A stretch of DNA of 55,392 nt from Methylophaga sp. 41_12_T18 (GCA_002163115.1 MAAI01000002.1:1-55392); one strand, 5' to 3'. Numbered from the stretch's first letter, positions 10,503 to 21,771 are shown. Notes: generated from the letters alone by a model not told the origin. Numbers and translations: made by a program.

Positions 10503-12034
10503 TAAACTTGTGGGTGTTCGCGATCAACAGGCACTAAGATTTTATTAAGTGCATTAATATAAGCTTTTGCTGACGCTATCACGATATCAGTATCAGCACC
10601 TTGCCCACTTACAATACGACCACCTCTTTCAATACGAACATTAACTTCGCCTTGAGAATCAGTGCCACTGGTAATGTTATTAACCGAATATAATTCAAGC
10701 TCGGTATTACTTTTTACAATTTCTTCAATGGCTTTATAAGCGGCATCTACAGGTCCACTGCCACTCATCTGTACTTGGGTTTCTTCATCATCAACCGATA
10801 AAGTCACCGTCGCAACCGGTGTTTCACCAGTTTCACTACAAACTTTTAATGATATTAACCGTACACGCTCATTTTCAGTGGTAGTGGCATCATTCACTAA
10901 TGCGCGTAAATCTTCATCAAAAATTTCATGCTTCTTATCTGCTAACTCTTTAAAGCGAGTAAAAGCAGCATTTAATTCTGTTTCAGAATCAAACTCAATA
11001 TCCAACTCTTCTAAACGAGTTCGAAATGCATTACGGCCTGAATGTTTACCTAATACCATACGGTTAGTATTCCAACCGACATCTTCAGCACGCATGATTT
11101 CGTAAGTCTCACGATTTTTTAATACACCATCTTGATGAATGCCAGATTCGTGAGCAAAGGCATTCGCACCGACAATTGCTTTATTTGGCTGCACCGGGAA
11201 ACCGGTAATACCTGACACCAAACGTGATGCAGTCAATATTTGGGTAGTATCTAAATTAGTATCGCAGCTAAACATATCTTGACGAGTACGTACTGCCATC
11301 ACCACTTCTTCTAATGAAGCATTACCTGCACGCTCACCTAAGCCATTAATAGTACATTCGACTTGGCGTGCACCACTCAATACTGCAGATAAAGAGTTGG
11401 CTACTGCCAAGCCCAAATCATTGTGGCAATGTACTGAAAAGATAGCTTTATCCGAGTTTGGAATGTTTTCACGTAACGTTTGAATCAAATGTCCAAATTG
11501 ATGAGGTAAGTTATAACCCACGGTATCTGGGATATTTAATGTACTAGCACCGGCATCGATAACCGCTTCAAGGATTCGACATAAAAACTCAGGTTCACTA
11601 CGGCCCGCATCTTCAGGTGAAAACTCAACATCATCAGTATATCGACGTGCTCGTTTAACCGCTTTCACCGCATTTTCGATAACCTGCTCTGGTTCCATAC
11701 GAAGCTTCATCTGCATATGGATAGGTGATGTAGCGATAAAGGTATGAATTCGAGATGCATTAGCACCTATTAAAGCTTCACCAGCGCGGTCGATATCTTT
11801 ATCTAAGGCACGTGCTAAAGCACAGATACGACTGTCTTTAACCGCTTTTGCCACTGCTTGTACCGCTTCAAAATCACCAACACTGGCGATAGGAAATCCG
11901 GCTTCGATAATATCAACACGCATACGTTCTAAAGATTTGGCGATGCGTACTTTTTCATCCTTGGTCATCGATGCGCCAGGACTCTGCTCGCCATCTCTCA
12001 AGGTTGTATCAAAAATTATTAATTGGTCACTCAT
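10502..12034 (-). CDS. leuA: 2-isopropylmalate synthase
   Basis: 510 residues. First committed enzyme of leucine synthesis (2-oxoisovalerate plus acetyl-CoA). The catalytic TIM barrel starts [42 protein letters not shown] and [13 protein letters not shown] follow, with the metal-binding and active-site HQDGVLK further on. The C-terminal regulatory (leucine-binding) domain has [14 protein letters not shown] and the usual [13 protein letters not shown]. Its position after ilvB-ilvH-ilvC-pssA is typical of this lineage. A 236-nt gap before it holds a leucine-codon-rich short ORF that may be a leader peptide. Confidence 0.96.
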   Translation of the reverse strand: MSDQLIIFDTTLRDGEQSPGASMTKDEKVRIAKSLERMRVDIIEAGFPIASVGDFEAVQAVAKAVKDSRICALARALDKDIDRAGEALIGANASRIHTFIATSPIHMQMKLRMEPEQVIENAVKAVKRARRYTDDVEFSPEDAGRSEPEFLCRILEAVIDAGASTLNIPDTVGYNLPHQFGHLIQTLRENIPNSDKAIFSVHCHNDLGLAVANSLSAVLSGARQVECTINGLGERAGNASLEEVVMAVRTRQDMFSCDTNLDTTQILTASRLVSGITGFPVQPNKAIVGANAFAHESGIHQDGVLKNRETYEIMRAEDVGWNTNRMVLGKHSGRNAFRTRLEELDIEFDSETELNAAFTRFKELADKKHEIFDEDLRALVNDATTTENERVRLISLKVCSETGETPVATVTLSVDDEETQVQMSGSGPVDAAYKAIEEIVKSNTELELYSVNNITSGTDSQGEVNVRIERGGRIVSGQGADTDIVIASAKAYINALNKILVPVDREHPQV

Positions 12035-12097
12035 TGTTCCTGCTCCATATTTGCAGACTAGATTTTATATAGTAGAAATTTATCAGTCTTAAACTGA

Positions 12098-12187
12098 TTA
12101 TGTTGTGCTAAGTCTGTATGCCCTAAGGCAGTCGTAGCAGGAGTGTTGAATAAACAATAGGCATAACAACACACGCACCATAGGCAT
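12098..12187 (-). promoter_or_regulatory. Possible leucine-rich leader peptide ORF upstream of leuA
   Basis: In the 236-nt gap before leuA, a 29-codon minus-strand ORF starts MPMVRVLLCLLF and carries four leucine codons among five (TTG TTA TGC CTA TTG), then stops at 12098. A second frame over the same DNA encodes MPIVYSTLLLRLP and stops at 12123, also with four leucine codons in its last six. Either could be a leu attenuation leader. After the first ORF, 64 nt remain before leuA. A weak hairpin (ATCAGT / ACTGAT near 12081-12097) is present there, but I see no strong U-tract terminator. No good Shine-Dalgarno precedes either ORF, so the call is tentative. Confidence 0.33.
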
Positions 12188-12270
12188 GGCGAGTGTTTGA
12201 GGATGAATTTGTGTGCTTAATGTTCATAAGGCGGTAATTTTAGGCTGAATTTGTATTTTTGCCAAGTTTC

Positions 12271-13017
12271 TTACTTAACTTGTTGTCGCTGTATTCTACG
12301 CTGACGTATTTTTATCAATGTAAAAACCGGTCCAGATAAGCCATATAAGAAAAAAGTAACAAATAGAACTAACGGTGGAGCATTGGCAACTAAAGCAAGA
12401 ATTAATACGATAACCAATAACACGACAAACGGTACTTTGCCTCTAAGATCGAGATCTTTTAAGCTGTGGTAACGCACTGTGCTGACCATTAAAATTCCGC
12501 AAGCAAACGTTAAAGGTAAAGCTACCCCCGTTAATATTGAGCTATCAATGCTAGACGTTGATCCTAACCATACCCAGCCCGCCAGTATCGCCGCAGCTGC
12601 TGGACTTGGTAAACCTTGAAAATAACGTTTATCTTCAATGCCAATTTGAGTATTAAAGCGCGCTAATCGCAGCGCCGCACAAGCGGTATAAACAAACGCG
12701 ACCATCCAGCCAAACTTGCCCATATCTAATAATGACCATTGAAATATAACTAAAGCTGGCGCTAAGCCAAATGACACCATATCAGCCAAACTATCGTATT
12801 CTGCGCCAAATGCACTTTGAGTATTAGTCATTCTAGCGATTCGACCATCTAACCCATCCATCACCATGGCAATAAATATAGCTATTGCGGCCGATTCAAA
12901 ATCGCCGCTGATCGCAGCTACTATGGCATAAAAACCGGCAAACAACCCTGCTGTAGTGAATAAGTTTGGTAGTAAATAGATACCACGACTTTTTTGTTTT
13001 TCACCATCCATAATCAA
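12271..13017 (-). CDS. pssA: CDP-diacylglycerol--serine O-phosphatidyltransferase (type II-like PssA)
   Basis: 248 residues. Makes phosphatidylserine, the precursor of phosphatidylethanolamine, in the inner membrane. RGIYLLPNLFTTAGLFAGFY opens the protein. The CDP-alcohol phosphotransferase motif follows as MDGLDGRIARMTNTQSAFGAEYDSLADMVSFG (quoted in two parts: DGLDGRIAR and EYDSLADMVSFG, i.e. DGxxAR...GxxxDxxxD). Six to eight hydrophobic segments are visible. A TTG at 13017 has GAGAG at 6 nt; the ATG at 13011 is the alternative start. It lies between ilvC and leuA, an arrangement also known in Pseudomonas-type genomes. Confidence 0.92.
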   Translation of the reverse strand: MIMDGEKQKSRGIYLLPNLFTTAGLFAGFYAIVAAISGDFESAAIAIFIAMVMDGLDGRIARMTNTQSAFGAEYDSLADMVSFGLAPALVIFQWSLLDMGKFGWMVAFVYTACAALRLARFNTQIGIEDKRYFQGLPSPAAAAILAGWVWLGSTSSIDSSILTGVALPLTFACGILMVSTVRYHSLKDLDLRGKVPFVVLLVIVLILALVANAPPLVLFVTFFLYGLSGPVFTLIKIRQRRIQRQQVK

Positions 13018-13059
13018 TAACGTCTCTCAGCTTGTAAATATGCAAATTATCATAGCAGA

Positions 13060-13105
13060 AACAAAAACGGGGACGGATGTTTTCACAGCCGTCCCCGTTT
13101 TTGTT
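13060..13105 (-). terminator. 17-bp perfect hairpin after ilvC (terminator, REP-like sequence)
   Basis: Two 17-nt arms (AACAAAAACGGGGACGG and its exact complement) flank a 12-nt loop. In either direction the stem ends in a T-rich run, so it can terminate ilvBHC transcription 16 nt past the ilvC stop. The length, perfect pairing and GGGGACGG core also resemble the palindromes associated with REP-associated transposases in gammaproteobacteria. Confidence 0.7.
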
Positions 13106-13120
13106 AGAAAAAAGTGTTAA

Positions 13121-14140
<1,020 letters not shown>

Positions 14141-14177
14141 TTAATTCCTTAAATACTTCAAAAATCTTTCTACACAA

Positions 14178-14672
14178 TTAAATGTGCAAACTTTTTTCAC
14201 CGCGTGCGATACCTGAAACTCCAGATCGCACTGTTTCTATAATCTTATGTTCAGCCAATGATTCAATAAATGAATCTAATTTATCACCAGAGCAAGTCAA
14301 TTCAATGGTGAATGTCGCTGAGGTAACATCAATAATATTGCCAGCAAAGATATCTGCTAGACGTTTCACATCTTCACGTTGCGCCATGGTTGCTGCTTTA
14401 ACCTTAATCAGCATCATTTCACGTTCGATATATGGTCCGTCGGTTAATTCTAATAACTTCACAACATCAATCAGCTTGTTCAGTTGTTTAGTGATCTGCT
14501 CAACAATACGATCAGTGCCTGTTGTCACAATTGTCATACGTGACAATGATGGATCTTCTGTGGCGGCAACCGTTAGTGATTCAATATTGTAGGCACGAGC
14601 CGAAAATAATCCTGCCACACGTGACAAAGCACCCGCTTCATTTTCAAGCAAGATAGAAATTATATGGCGCAT
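14178..14672 (-). CDS. ilvH: Acetolactate synthase small (regulatory) subunit
   Basis: 164 residues. It begins MRHIISILLENEAGALSRVAG, an ACT domain for valine feedback, with the second half (ELTCSGDKLDSFIESL) typical of IlvH/IlvN-type regulatory subunits. It binds the catalytic subunit encoded just upstream; its ATG overlaps the ilvB/I stop as TAATG, which indicates translational coupling and balanced expression. Confidence 0.95.
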   Translation of the reverse strand: MRHIISILLENEAGALSRVAGLFSARAYNIESLTVAATEDPSLSRMTIVTTGTDRIVEQITKQLNKLIDVVKLLELTDGPYIEREMMLIKVKAATMAQREDVKRLADIFAGNIIDVTSATFTIELTCSGDKLDSFIESLAEHKIIETVRSGVSGIARGEKSLHI

Positions 14673-16414
14673 TATGATAGCTCCCTTCGTGGATCTTGGG
14701 GCAGTTCACAATGTGGCGACATATGCATTTCATTATGGGCCTTGCCTGCTGCAATCATGGGATAAACATTTTCAGTTTGATCGGTTACGATATCCATAAA
14801 TACCAAACGATCTTTCATTGCAAAGGCTTTTTCCATCATTGGTTTTAAGTCTTCTGGTCTTTCAACACGCATACCAACATGGCCGTAACTTTCTGTTAAT
14901 TTCACAAAGTCAGGCAATGATTCCATATACGAATGTGAATAACGGTTATCGTAGAAAAATTCTTGCCACTGACGAACCATACCTAAGTACCGGTTATTCA
15001 AAGCAATAATTTTAATTGGCAGACCATATTGTAAACAGGTAGATAATTCCTGAATACACATTTGAATACTACCTTCACCAGTTACACAGACAACCGTTGC
15101 ATCAGGATACGCAAGCTGGACCCCCATCGCTGCCGGTAAGCCGAAGCCCATCGTGCCAAGGCCACCTGAGTTTATCCAGCGGTTTGGTTTATCAAAACCA
15201 TAATACTGCGCCGCCCACATTTGATGTTGTCCCACATCAGATGTGACATAAGCATCACCACCGGTGATTTCATGTAATAACTCAACCGCTGCTTGCGGTT
15301 TAATTTTGTCACTGTTGCGGTCAAACGACATACATTTTTGCGAACGCCAGCCATTAATGGTTGCCCACCAATCTTTTATTGCTGCTTTTTGTGTTTGCTT
15401 ATTACCTGTTTCCAACAAATGATTCATTTCTTGCAATACACCAGCGACATCACCCACGATAGGAATATCGACAGTAATATTTTTTGAAATTGACGATGGG
15501 TCAATATCAATATGAATGATTTTGGCATCAGGACAAAATTCAGCAAGCTTGCCAGTGACTCGATCATCAAAACGCGCACCGATAGCGATCAATACATCAC
15601 AATCATGCATTGCCATATTCGCTTCATAGGTACCATGCATTCCGAGCATACCGACAAACTGTTTATCACTTGCAGGGAAGGCACCTAAGCCCATCAACGT
15701 GCTGGTAATTGGGTAGTCTAAATGATGTACCAATTCACGTAACTCATCTGAGGCATTGCCTAATACAACACCACCGCCAGAATAGATCATCGGCTTGTGA
15801 GCTTCTAACAACATATCTACTGCACGTTTAATCTGACCGCTGTGACCTTTAACAATAGGTTGATAAGAACGCATCGTGATTTTATCAGGGTAGTGATAAG
15901 GGACCTTAATACTCGGATCCGTCATATCCTTAGGCACATCAATAACAACGGGGCCAGGTCGGCCAGTTGTAGCCACATAAAATGCTTTTTTAATCGTTTC
16001 CGCTAACTTAGTAACATCTTTAACTAAAAAGTTATGTTTTACACATGGTCGCGTAATACCCACCGCATCTACTTCTTGGAACGCATCACTACCAATGACC
16101 GCTGACGGTACTTGGCCAGTAATAACTACCATAGGAATAGAATCCATATAAGCAGTAGCAATACCTGTTACAGCATTAGTCGCGCCAGGACCTGAGGTGA
16201 CCAAGACGACCCCCGGTTTACCTGTCGCGCGCGCATAACCATCTGCAGCATGAGTTGCAGCTTGTTCATGACGCACTAAAATATGTTTGACATCATCCTG
16301 TTGGTACAATGCATCATAAATATGAAGCACCGAGCCACCCGGATAACCAAACAAAAATTCAACGCCCTCGTCTTTTAAACAACGAACCAGAATGTCAGCA
16401 CCGCTTAATTCCAC
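14672..16414 (-). CDS. ilvB: Acetolactate synthase large subunit
   Basis: 580 residues. A ThDP- and FAD-dependent enzyme that condenses pyruvate with pyruvate or 2-oxobutyrate. Evidence is GYPGGSVLHIYDALY, the catalytic glutamate in RHEQAATHAADGYARATG, GPGATNAVTGIATAYMDSIP, the FAD-domain segment and the C-terminal ThDP motif GEGSIQMCIQELSTCLQYG. The GEG variant, in place of GDG, also occurs in Pseudomonas-type enzymes. The start is a GTG with AAGGGG at 5 nt. It could equally be named ilvI. It is the first gene of the ilvBHC unit, divergent from pyrC. Confidence 0.96.
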   Translation of the reverse strand: MELSGADILVRCLKDEGVEFLFGYPGGSVLHIYDALYQQDDVKHILVRHEQAATHAADGYARATGKPGVVLVTSGPGATNAVTGIATAYMDSIPMVVITGQVPSAVIGSDAFQEVDAVGITRPCVKHNFLVKDVTKLAETIKKAFYVATTGRPGPVVIDVPKDMTDPSIKVPYHYPDKITMRSYQPIVKGHSGQIKRAVDMLLEAHKPMIYSGGGVVLGNASDELRELVHHLDYPITSTLMGLGAFPASDKQFVGMLGMHGTYEANMAMHDCDVLIAIGARFDDRVTGKLAEFCPDAKIIHIDIDPSSISKNITVDIPIVGDVAGVLQEMNHLLETGNKQTQKAAIKDWWATINGWRSQKCMSFDRNSDKIKPQAAVELLHEITGGDAYVTSDVGQHQMWAAQYYGFDKPNRWINSGGLGTMGFGLPAAMGVQLAYPDATVVCVTGEGSIQMCIQELSTCLQYGLPIKIIALNNRYLGMVRQWQEFFYDNRYSHSYMESLPDFVKLTESYGHVGMRVERPEDLKPMMEKAFAMKDRLVFMDIVTDQTENVYPMIAAGKAHNEMHMSPHCELPQDPRRELS

Positions 16415-16589
16415 GTGTTCCCCTTAAATTCTATCGCCAACGCGATCAATATAAAAAATATTAAACGATTAAATTTACTGAATTTAGCGCCTCAGGTCAA
16501 GAAAAACAACGCCTAACACCCTAAGTTTTTTAATTGCTGATCAGACTAATTATCGGCTTATTTGTTTAGCTATGGCATAATTGACGGCT

Positions 16590-17636
16590 ATGACAAATAC
16601 AAATAAAACTCAATTTACAATTACCCAACCTGATGATTGGCACTTACATTTGCGCGATGACAGCGCACTTTTGAGGACGGTACCGGACACCGCTCGTTAT
16701 TTTGGCCGGGCGATTATTATGCCAAATTTACGGCCGCCAGTAACTACCACTGAGATGGCTATTAGTTATCGCGAACGTATTTTACAAGCACGGCCGCAAG
16801 GTAACAACTTTGAACCGTTAATGACCTTATACCTAACTAATAATACCTCGGCTGAAGAAATCCAACGTGCTCACGATAGCGGCATTGTTCACGGTGTTAA
16901 GCTCTACCCTGCCGGTGCAACGACTAATTCAGATGCTGGGGTAACTGATTTAAAACTTTGCTATCCAGCCTTAGAAAAGATGCAGCAACTTGGCATGCCT
17001 TTATTAGTTCACGGCGAAGTAACCCATGCTGATATTGACGTTTTTGATCGAGAAAAAATCTTTATTGATCAAGTTTTAGTTCCACTGCTCAAAGATCTTC
17101 CGACCTTAAAAGTAGCATTCGAACATATCACCACTGCTGATGCCGTTGAATTTGTACTATCCCAAGATGCACGTATTGCAGCCACCATTACCCCACAACA
17201 TTTATTATTAAACCGAAATGATTTATTGGTCGGCGGCATCCAGCCTCATAATTATTGCTTACCAGTATTAAAACGTAATACCCACCAACAAGCATTAATT
17301 AAAGCGGCTACCAGTGGCAATGCTAAATTTTTCTTAGGTACAGATAGCGCACCACATGCACAAGCTGCGAAAGAAACGGCTTGCGGTTGTGCAGGTATTT
17401 ATAGCGCTCATGCTGCTATTGAACTTTATGCTGAAGCATTTGAAGCAGCCAATGCACTAGATAAATTAGAAGGTTTTGCCAGTCACTTTGGGGCTGATTA
17501 TTATCAACTACCTAGAAATACTAAAACCATTACTTTAACTAAGCAGCCATGGCAGGTTCCTGAAAGCTATGACTTTGCTGACCAACCATTAATTCCAATG
17601 CGTGCCGGTCAAACCATTAATTGGCAAGTATCTTAA
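16590..17636 (+). CDS. pyrC: Dihydroorotase, PyrC type
   Basis: 348 residues, the single-domain type II dihydroorotase of pyrimidine synthesis. Zinc ligands are in DDWHLHLRD (HxH). The carboxylated lysine is in [17 protein letters not shown], further histidines are in LVHGE and [10 protein letters not shown], and the catalytic Asp is in LGTDSAPH. The ATG at 16590 (MTNTNKTQF) is preferred over the in-frame TTG 9 nt upstream. The gene is single and ends in a strong bidirectional terminator shared with purC. Confidence 0.96.
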   Translation: MTNTNKTQFTITQPDDWHLHLRDDSALLRTVPDTARYFGRAIIMPNLRPPVTTTEMAISYRERILQARPQGNNFEPLMTLYLTNNTSAEEIQRAHDSGIVHGVKLYPAGATTNSDAGVTDLKLCYPALEKMQQLGMPLLVHGEVTHADIDVFDREKIFIDQVLVPLLKDLPTLKVAFEHITTADAVEFVLSQDARIAATITPQHLLLNRNDLLVGGIQPHNYCLPVLKRNTHQQALIKAATSGNAKFFLGTDSAPHAQAAKETACGCAGIYSAHAAIELYAEAFEAANALDKLEGFASHFGADYYQLPRNTKTITLTKQPWQVPESYDFADQPLIPMRAGQTINWQVS

Positions 17637-17654
17637 TCATTCAAAATTAATGCT

Positions 17655-17694
17655 AAAAAAAAGCCCCTAAATAATCATATTTAGGGGCTTTTTT
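17655..17694. terminator. Bidirectional Rho-independent terminator between pyrC and purC
   Basis: An 11-bp perfect stem (AGCCCCTAAAT / ATTTAGGGGCT, loop AATCAT) is flanked by an A-run on the left and a T-run on the right, so it works for both converging transcripts. Confidence 0.92.
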
Positions 17695-17715
17695 ATACAT
17701 TACATTTTGGTGCCG

Positions 17716-18426
17716 TTATAAAGGTACACCAATACGTTTGGCTACTTCTTCATAGGCTTCAATCACACCACCTAAACCTTGGCGGAAACGATCTTTATCT
17801 AATTTCTTACGTGTTTCAGCATCCCATAAACGGCAACCGTCAGGGCTAAACTCATCACCAAGGACTACTTCGCCTTTAAATAAGCCAAACTCAAGTTTGT
17901 AATCAACTAAAATCATGCCTGCATCAGCAAATAACTTACTCAATAGGTCATTAATTTTGAAGGTTAACTCTTTCATCTTGGCAACTGATTCAGCTGAAGC
18001 CCACCCAAATGTTTCAATGTGATATTCATTGATCATTGGATCATGCAATGCATCGTTTTTAAGGAAAAATTCAAATAATGGCGGATTAAGTTCCATGCCA
18101 TCTTCAACACCCAAACGACGGCATAAGCTACCAGCAGCAACATTACGAATCACACATTCAACTGGCATCATTTCCATATTTTTAACTAATGCTTCATTCG
18201 CATTAAGTAACTTTTCGAAATGAGTAGGAATGCCTGCTTGTTGCAAGTATTCCATAATGAAAGCATTAAATTTATTGTTCACTTCACCTTTACGGCTCAG
18301 CTGTTCAACTTTTTCACCATCAAATGCTGATGTATCATCACGAAAGCTTAAAATAACCAAGTCTTCATCATCAGTTAGATAAACACTTTTAGCTTTGCCT
18401 GCGTATAACTCTTGTCTTTTTTCCAT
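17716..18426 (-). CDS. purC: Phosphoribosylaminoimidazole-succinocarboxamide synthase
   Basis: About 236 residues. SAICAR synthase of purine synthesis (CAIR + Asp + ATP). [15 protein letters not shown] (nucleotide loop), [34 protein letters not shown] and [13 protein letters not shown] are the family signatures. I take the ATG at 18426 ([10 protein letters not shown]), which has AAAGAG at 8 nt; the upstream GTG at 18435 would be too close to that Shine-Dalgarno. It is the last gene of dapA-bamC-MBL-purC, 12 nt after the MBL gene. Confidence 0.96.
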   Translation of the reverse strand: MEKRQELYAGKAKSVYLTDDEDLVILSFRDDTSAFDGEKVEQLSRKGEVNNKFNAFIMEYLQQAGIPTHFEKLLNANEALVKNMEMMPVECVIRNVAAGSLCRRLGVEDGMELNPPLFEFFLKNDALHDPMINEYHIETFGWASAESVAKMKELTFKINDLLSKLFADAGMILVDYKLEFGLFKGEVVLGDEFSPDGCRLWDAETRKKLDKDRFRQGLGGVIEAYEEVAKRIGVPL

Positions 18427-18438
18427 ACGATTCACTCT

Positions 18439-19206
18439 TTAACCGTTAGTTAATTCTCGCCAATCGAAACCTGTATCTTGCTGAGCAATGGTGATCCAAC
18501 TTTGATCACACTCCAATGCTTGGGCAAATAATGGGCTAACAATATTTGGCGAATTATTCTTTTCACTCAAATGCATTGCAACAATATGCTGCAAGCGAGA
18601 TGTATCAATTTTTTCTAATAACTTTGCTGATTGTACGTTATTTAAATGTCCCAAACGACCAGAGACACGATATTTCAAATGTTCGGGATAGTCACCGTCA
18701 TCCAACATAGCGCGATCATGGTTTGCTTCTAATAACAAAGCATCACATGCCGTTAAATGCTCTTCAATAATCGGTGTTATCGAGCCAACATCCGTTAACA
18801 AACCTAATTTATGCTGACCATTATGGAAAACGAATTGGCTCGGTTCACGAGCATCATGCGGCACCGGAAAAGGTTGAACCTCAATATCACCAATATTAAA
18901 TGTTTCATGACAACTAAACTCTGTCACATACTCCGCTACATCAGCAGCAAGACAACCTGCTGTCCCCGCTGTAGCAAATACCGGCAACTTATGTTTTCTA
19001 GCTAAAACACGCACACCATTAATATGATCAGCATGTTCATGAGTCACCACAATAGCCGACAAATCACTGGCATTAATATTTAAGCGTTGTAACCTTTTCT
19101 CTGTTTCACGAGCAGAAAAACCACAATCAACGAGCAATGTGGTTTTTCCTTGTGATATCAGTGTTGCATTTCCTCGACTACCGCTTCCTATAGAAGCAAA
19201 ACGCAT
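18439..19206 (-). CDS. MBL-fold metallohydrolase (YycJ/WalJ-like)
   Basis: 255 residues. It has the metallo-beta-lactamase motif THEHADHINGV at about 54-64, SIGSGSRGNATLI at the N-terminus (typical of the YycJ/WalJ group), PHDAREP, GLLTDVG, LEANHD and AMHLS for the remaining metal ligands. Some members are DNA exonucleases; the function of the gammaproteobacterial ones is not settled. The start overlaps the bamC stop (TAATG), and purC follows, the same order as in Pseudomonas. Confidence 0.88.
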   Translation of the reverse strand: MRFASIGSGSRGNATLISQGKTTLLVDCGFSARETEKRLQRLNINASDLSAIVVTHEHADHINGVRVLARKHKLPVFATAGTAGCLAADVAEYVTEFSCHETFNIGDIEVQPFPVPHDAREPSQFVFHNGQHKLGLLTDVGSITPIIEEHLTACDALLLEANHDRAMLDDGDYPEHLKYRVSGRLGHLNNVQSAKLLEKIDTSRLQHIVAMHLSEKNNSPNIVSPLFAQALECDQSWITIAQQDTGFDWRELTNG

Positions 19207-20231
19207 TATTTAGACAGTTGCTCTTGCAACAAGCCCAATAACCGTTTGGCAGTGTCAGTAGAAATTCGCGTTTCTTCAGTATCTAAGATAACAATCTTAG
19301 TATTGTCAGCATCTGAAATCAGTTTAATGAAGTAAAACTCTTCAGGTGATTCAGCAACTTCATCTTGCCAGAAACTTAATTTATCAATCCAGCCTTCATC
19401 TTCTGCTTCCGCAACATTGAATGGGTCAACGTAACGAACAAAGTATGTTCCGCGTGAACGATCACGATCTTCAACAGTAAAACCTTTACTATCAAGAACT
19501 CGACCTACTCGTTTCCAAACATTAGAGAAACCTTGCTCAACTAATAAGGCCTGGCCACCCGCTTCATCTAATAACGTAGTATTAACTGACGCCACTTGTG
19601 GTTGGCTAGCGACTACAGCAGCAATTTCAGCTTTATCTTGTTGGTAAAGCACACCTAAGAAATCAGCAATTTGACGTAACATTGCTTCGTCTTTTTGCTC
19701 ATTTTTAACATCACCACGACCGGCAACATAAACTTCAGCATGTTTCGATGTATCACCACGTTCCATACGTAACCGGAATGGGTAGTCATCAGCACCAGCA
19801 CTCGTATCCATCAAACCGATACGTTTATCTTGACGTGCGATTTCATAACCTTGTTGAACCCAGAAGTTTTGCAAACGCTGCCAAGTAACATCACGGTCAC
19901 CAGGAATGATCAAATGACGTTTATCACCTTCACCCGATAACGCCGGTTTTGCTACAGGCGTGATGTTGTATTTGCTTACTAATGGGTTATTCGCCGCTTC
20001 TTCGAACTCTGAATAGGTTGCTGTTGAATTTTGATTTGCAGCAATTTCATCATTAATACGTTCGGAACTTAAATCTGGAGGTACATCTAGTGGCGGCATT
20101 GTTTCAGCGCGACGATATTCTTTACTATTATCTGGAACAACTTCATCCAAAGCCGGCAAAGAGCCGCAGCCAGTTACCACACCACTTAGTAAAATGGCTA
20201 AGGAAGTATATTTAAAGCATTTAGAGTTCAT
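19206..20231 (-). CDS. bamC: Outer membrane protein assembly lipoprotein BamC
   Basis: 341 residues, about the E. coli size (344). A lipoprotein signal peptide ends in a lipobox (GVVTGC, Cys about 22). The unstructured lariat that contacts BamD follows (EYRRAETMPPLDVPPDLSS), and then two helix-grip domains (about 100-200 and 225-340). BamC is an accessory part of the beta-barrel assembly machine. The gene lies between dapA and the MBL hydrolase, the expected neighbourhood (dapA-nlpB in E. coli). Confidence 0.92.
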   Translation of the reverse strand: MNSKCFKYTSLAILLSGVVTGCGSLPALDEVVPDNSKEYRRAETMPPLDVPPDLSSERINDEIAANQNSTATYSEFEEAANNPLVSKYNITPVAKPALSGEGDKRHLIIPGDRDVTWQRLQNFWVQQGYEIARQDKRIGLMDTSAGADDYPFRLRMERGDTSKHAEVYVAGRGDVKNEQKDEAMLRQIADFLGVLYQQDKAEIAAVVASQPQVASVNTTLLDEAGGQALLVEQGFSNVWKRVGRVLDSKGFTVEDRDRSRGTYFVRYVDPFNVAEAEDEGWIDKLSFWQDEVAESPEEFYFIKLISDADNTKIVILDTEETRISTDTAKRLLGLLQEQLSK

Positions 20232-20252
20232 GTAGTTAAGATCACTCAGTTA

Positions 20253-21131
20253 TTAATTCAATACGCCGGCACTAATTAAAGCTTCACGCACCGGTTGATG
20301 ATATTTGTCCGACAACACTGTCATCGGTAAGCGAATACCTTGAGGGATTAAATCCATCTGGGTCAATGCCCATTTAACAGGGATTGGATTTGCTTCTAAA
20401 AATAAATTTTCATGGAGCAGTTTTAAATCATTATTAATTTGATGAGCCGTGTCGCCATCACCCGCTAGAGCAGCAGCACACATATTATGCATTGCAGCAG
20501 GCGCGACATTAGCTGTCACCGAAATAGTACCGACACCACCGGCTAGAATAAAATCAACTGTATTGGCATCTTCGCCAGTATAAAGTTCAATTTTATCGCC
20601 ACATAATGTTTGAATTTGTTCAACGCGTTCAAGTTCACCGGTCGCTTCTTTAATGCCGACAATATTACTAATGTCCGCAAGACGAGCAACTGTTTCAGGT
20701 AACAAATCACAGGCTGTTCGGCCTGGAACGTTATATAAAATCTGAGGAATATCCACTGCATTAGCAATGGCTTGATAGTGAAGAAATAAACCTTCTTGCG
20801 TTGGCTTATTATAATAAGGTGTCACCAATAATGCGGCATCAACACCTAAGTCTTTCGCATACTGAGTGAGTTCAATTGCTTCACTAGTGGAATTAGCGCC
20901 CGTGCCAGCAATAACAGGGATGCGGCCAGCAACCTGTTTCACAACCTGACGGATCACATCACAGTGCTCTTCAACCGTTAAAGTGGCTGATTCACCTGTC
21001 GTTCCAACAGCAACAATTGCATCAGTTCCTGCGTTGATATGAAACTCAACGAGTTTTTGTAGGCAGTCACTATCTAGCGAACCATCTGCCCGCATTGGTG
21101 TTACCAGTGCTACCATACTACCGCTAAACAT
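20253..21131 (-). CDS. dapA: 4-hydroxy-tetrahydrodipicolinate synthase
   Basis: 292 residues from the ATG at 21131 ([13 protein letters not shown]), which has TAGGAG 10 nt upstream and matches the usual family length. The longer in-frame start at 21161 is not supported. It condenses pyruvate and aspartate semialdehyde for lysine and diaminopimelate. Motifs are [30 protein letters not shown], the tyrosine in ILYNVPGRT and the Schiff-base lysine in [10 protein letters not shown]. First gene of dapA-bamC-MBL-purC, divergent from bcp. Confidence 0.96.
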   Translation of the reverse strand: MFSGSMVALVTPMRADGSLDSDCLQKLVEFHINAGTDAIVAVGTTGESATLTVEEHCDVIRQVVKQVAGRIPVIAGTGANSTSEAIELTQYAKDLGVDAALLVTPYYNKPTQEGLFLHYQAIANAVDIPQILYNVPGRTACDLLPETVARLADISNIVGIKEATGELERVEQIQTLCGDKIELYTGEDANTVDFILAGGVGTISVTANVAPAAMHNMCAAALAGDGDTAHQINNDLKLLHENLFLEANPIPVKWALTQMDLIPQGIRLPMTVLSDKYHQPVREALISAGVLN

Positions 21132-21248
21132 CGTCACAAGACTCCTAAAAATAAACGGCAATGTTACTTTGCCAGCTACAAGATGACAAGGTTAGCCATG
21201 CTTGTATAAGGTATATTTTTAATATTTTCAAAAATTCAGGACCCATTC

Positions 21249-21716
21249 ATGAGCAAAGTTGAACTTGATCACCCCGTACCAGACTTCGAACTACCTAGCA
21301 CTGGCGACAGTACTTTCCGCTTATCTGAGCAGCTTGGTAAAAATATAGTTATTTATTTTTACCCTAAAGATAATACGCCTGGTTGCACGCTAGAAGGACA
21401 AAACTTTCGAGATAACATCGAACAGTTTAATCAATTAAATACCATCATTATAGGTATATCTCGTGACACAGTGCGCGTCCATGAAAACTTTAAAGCCAAA
21501 CAAGCATTCCCTTTCGACTTACTGTCTGACAAAGAAGAGCTTGCTTGTAAGCTTTTTGATGTTTTACATTTAAAAAAGAATTATGGCCGCGAATATATGG
21601 GCATCGTGCGCAGCACCTTCTTAATTAATGACCAAGGTATATTAGTTAATGAGTGGCGCAAAGTGAAAGTGAAAGAACACTTAGATGAAGTACTCGAAGC
21701 TGTCAGCCAGCTCTAA
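21249..21716 (+). CDS. bcp: Thioredoxin-dependent thiol peroxidase (Bcp/PrxQ)
   Basis: 155 residues. The peroxidatic cysteine is C46 in FYPKDNTPGCTLEGQNFRD. The resolving cysteine found five residues later in E. coli Bcp (PGCT..AC) is absent; here the position is within GQN. The only other cysteine is C100 (EELACKLFDV). The protein is therefore either a 1-Cys form or uses C100. It reduces peroxides in the cytoplasm. It sits alone between divergent dapA and the nrdAB promoter and has its own terminator. Confidence 0.93.
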   Translation: MSKVELDHPVPDFELPSTGDSTFRLSEQLGKNIVIYFYPKDNTPGCTLEGQNFRDNIEQFNQLNTIIIGISRDTVRVHENFKAKQAFPFDLLSDKEELACKLFDVLHLKKNYGREYMGIVRSTFLINDQGILVNEWRKVKVKEHLDEVLEAVSQL

Positions 21717-21771
21717 GTTATTGAGCGAGTAAAAAAACTTTTAATCACGTTTTTTTTACAAAAAATGCAGC

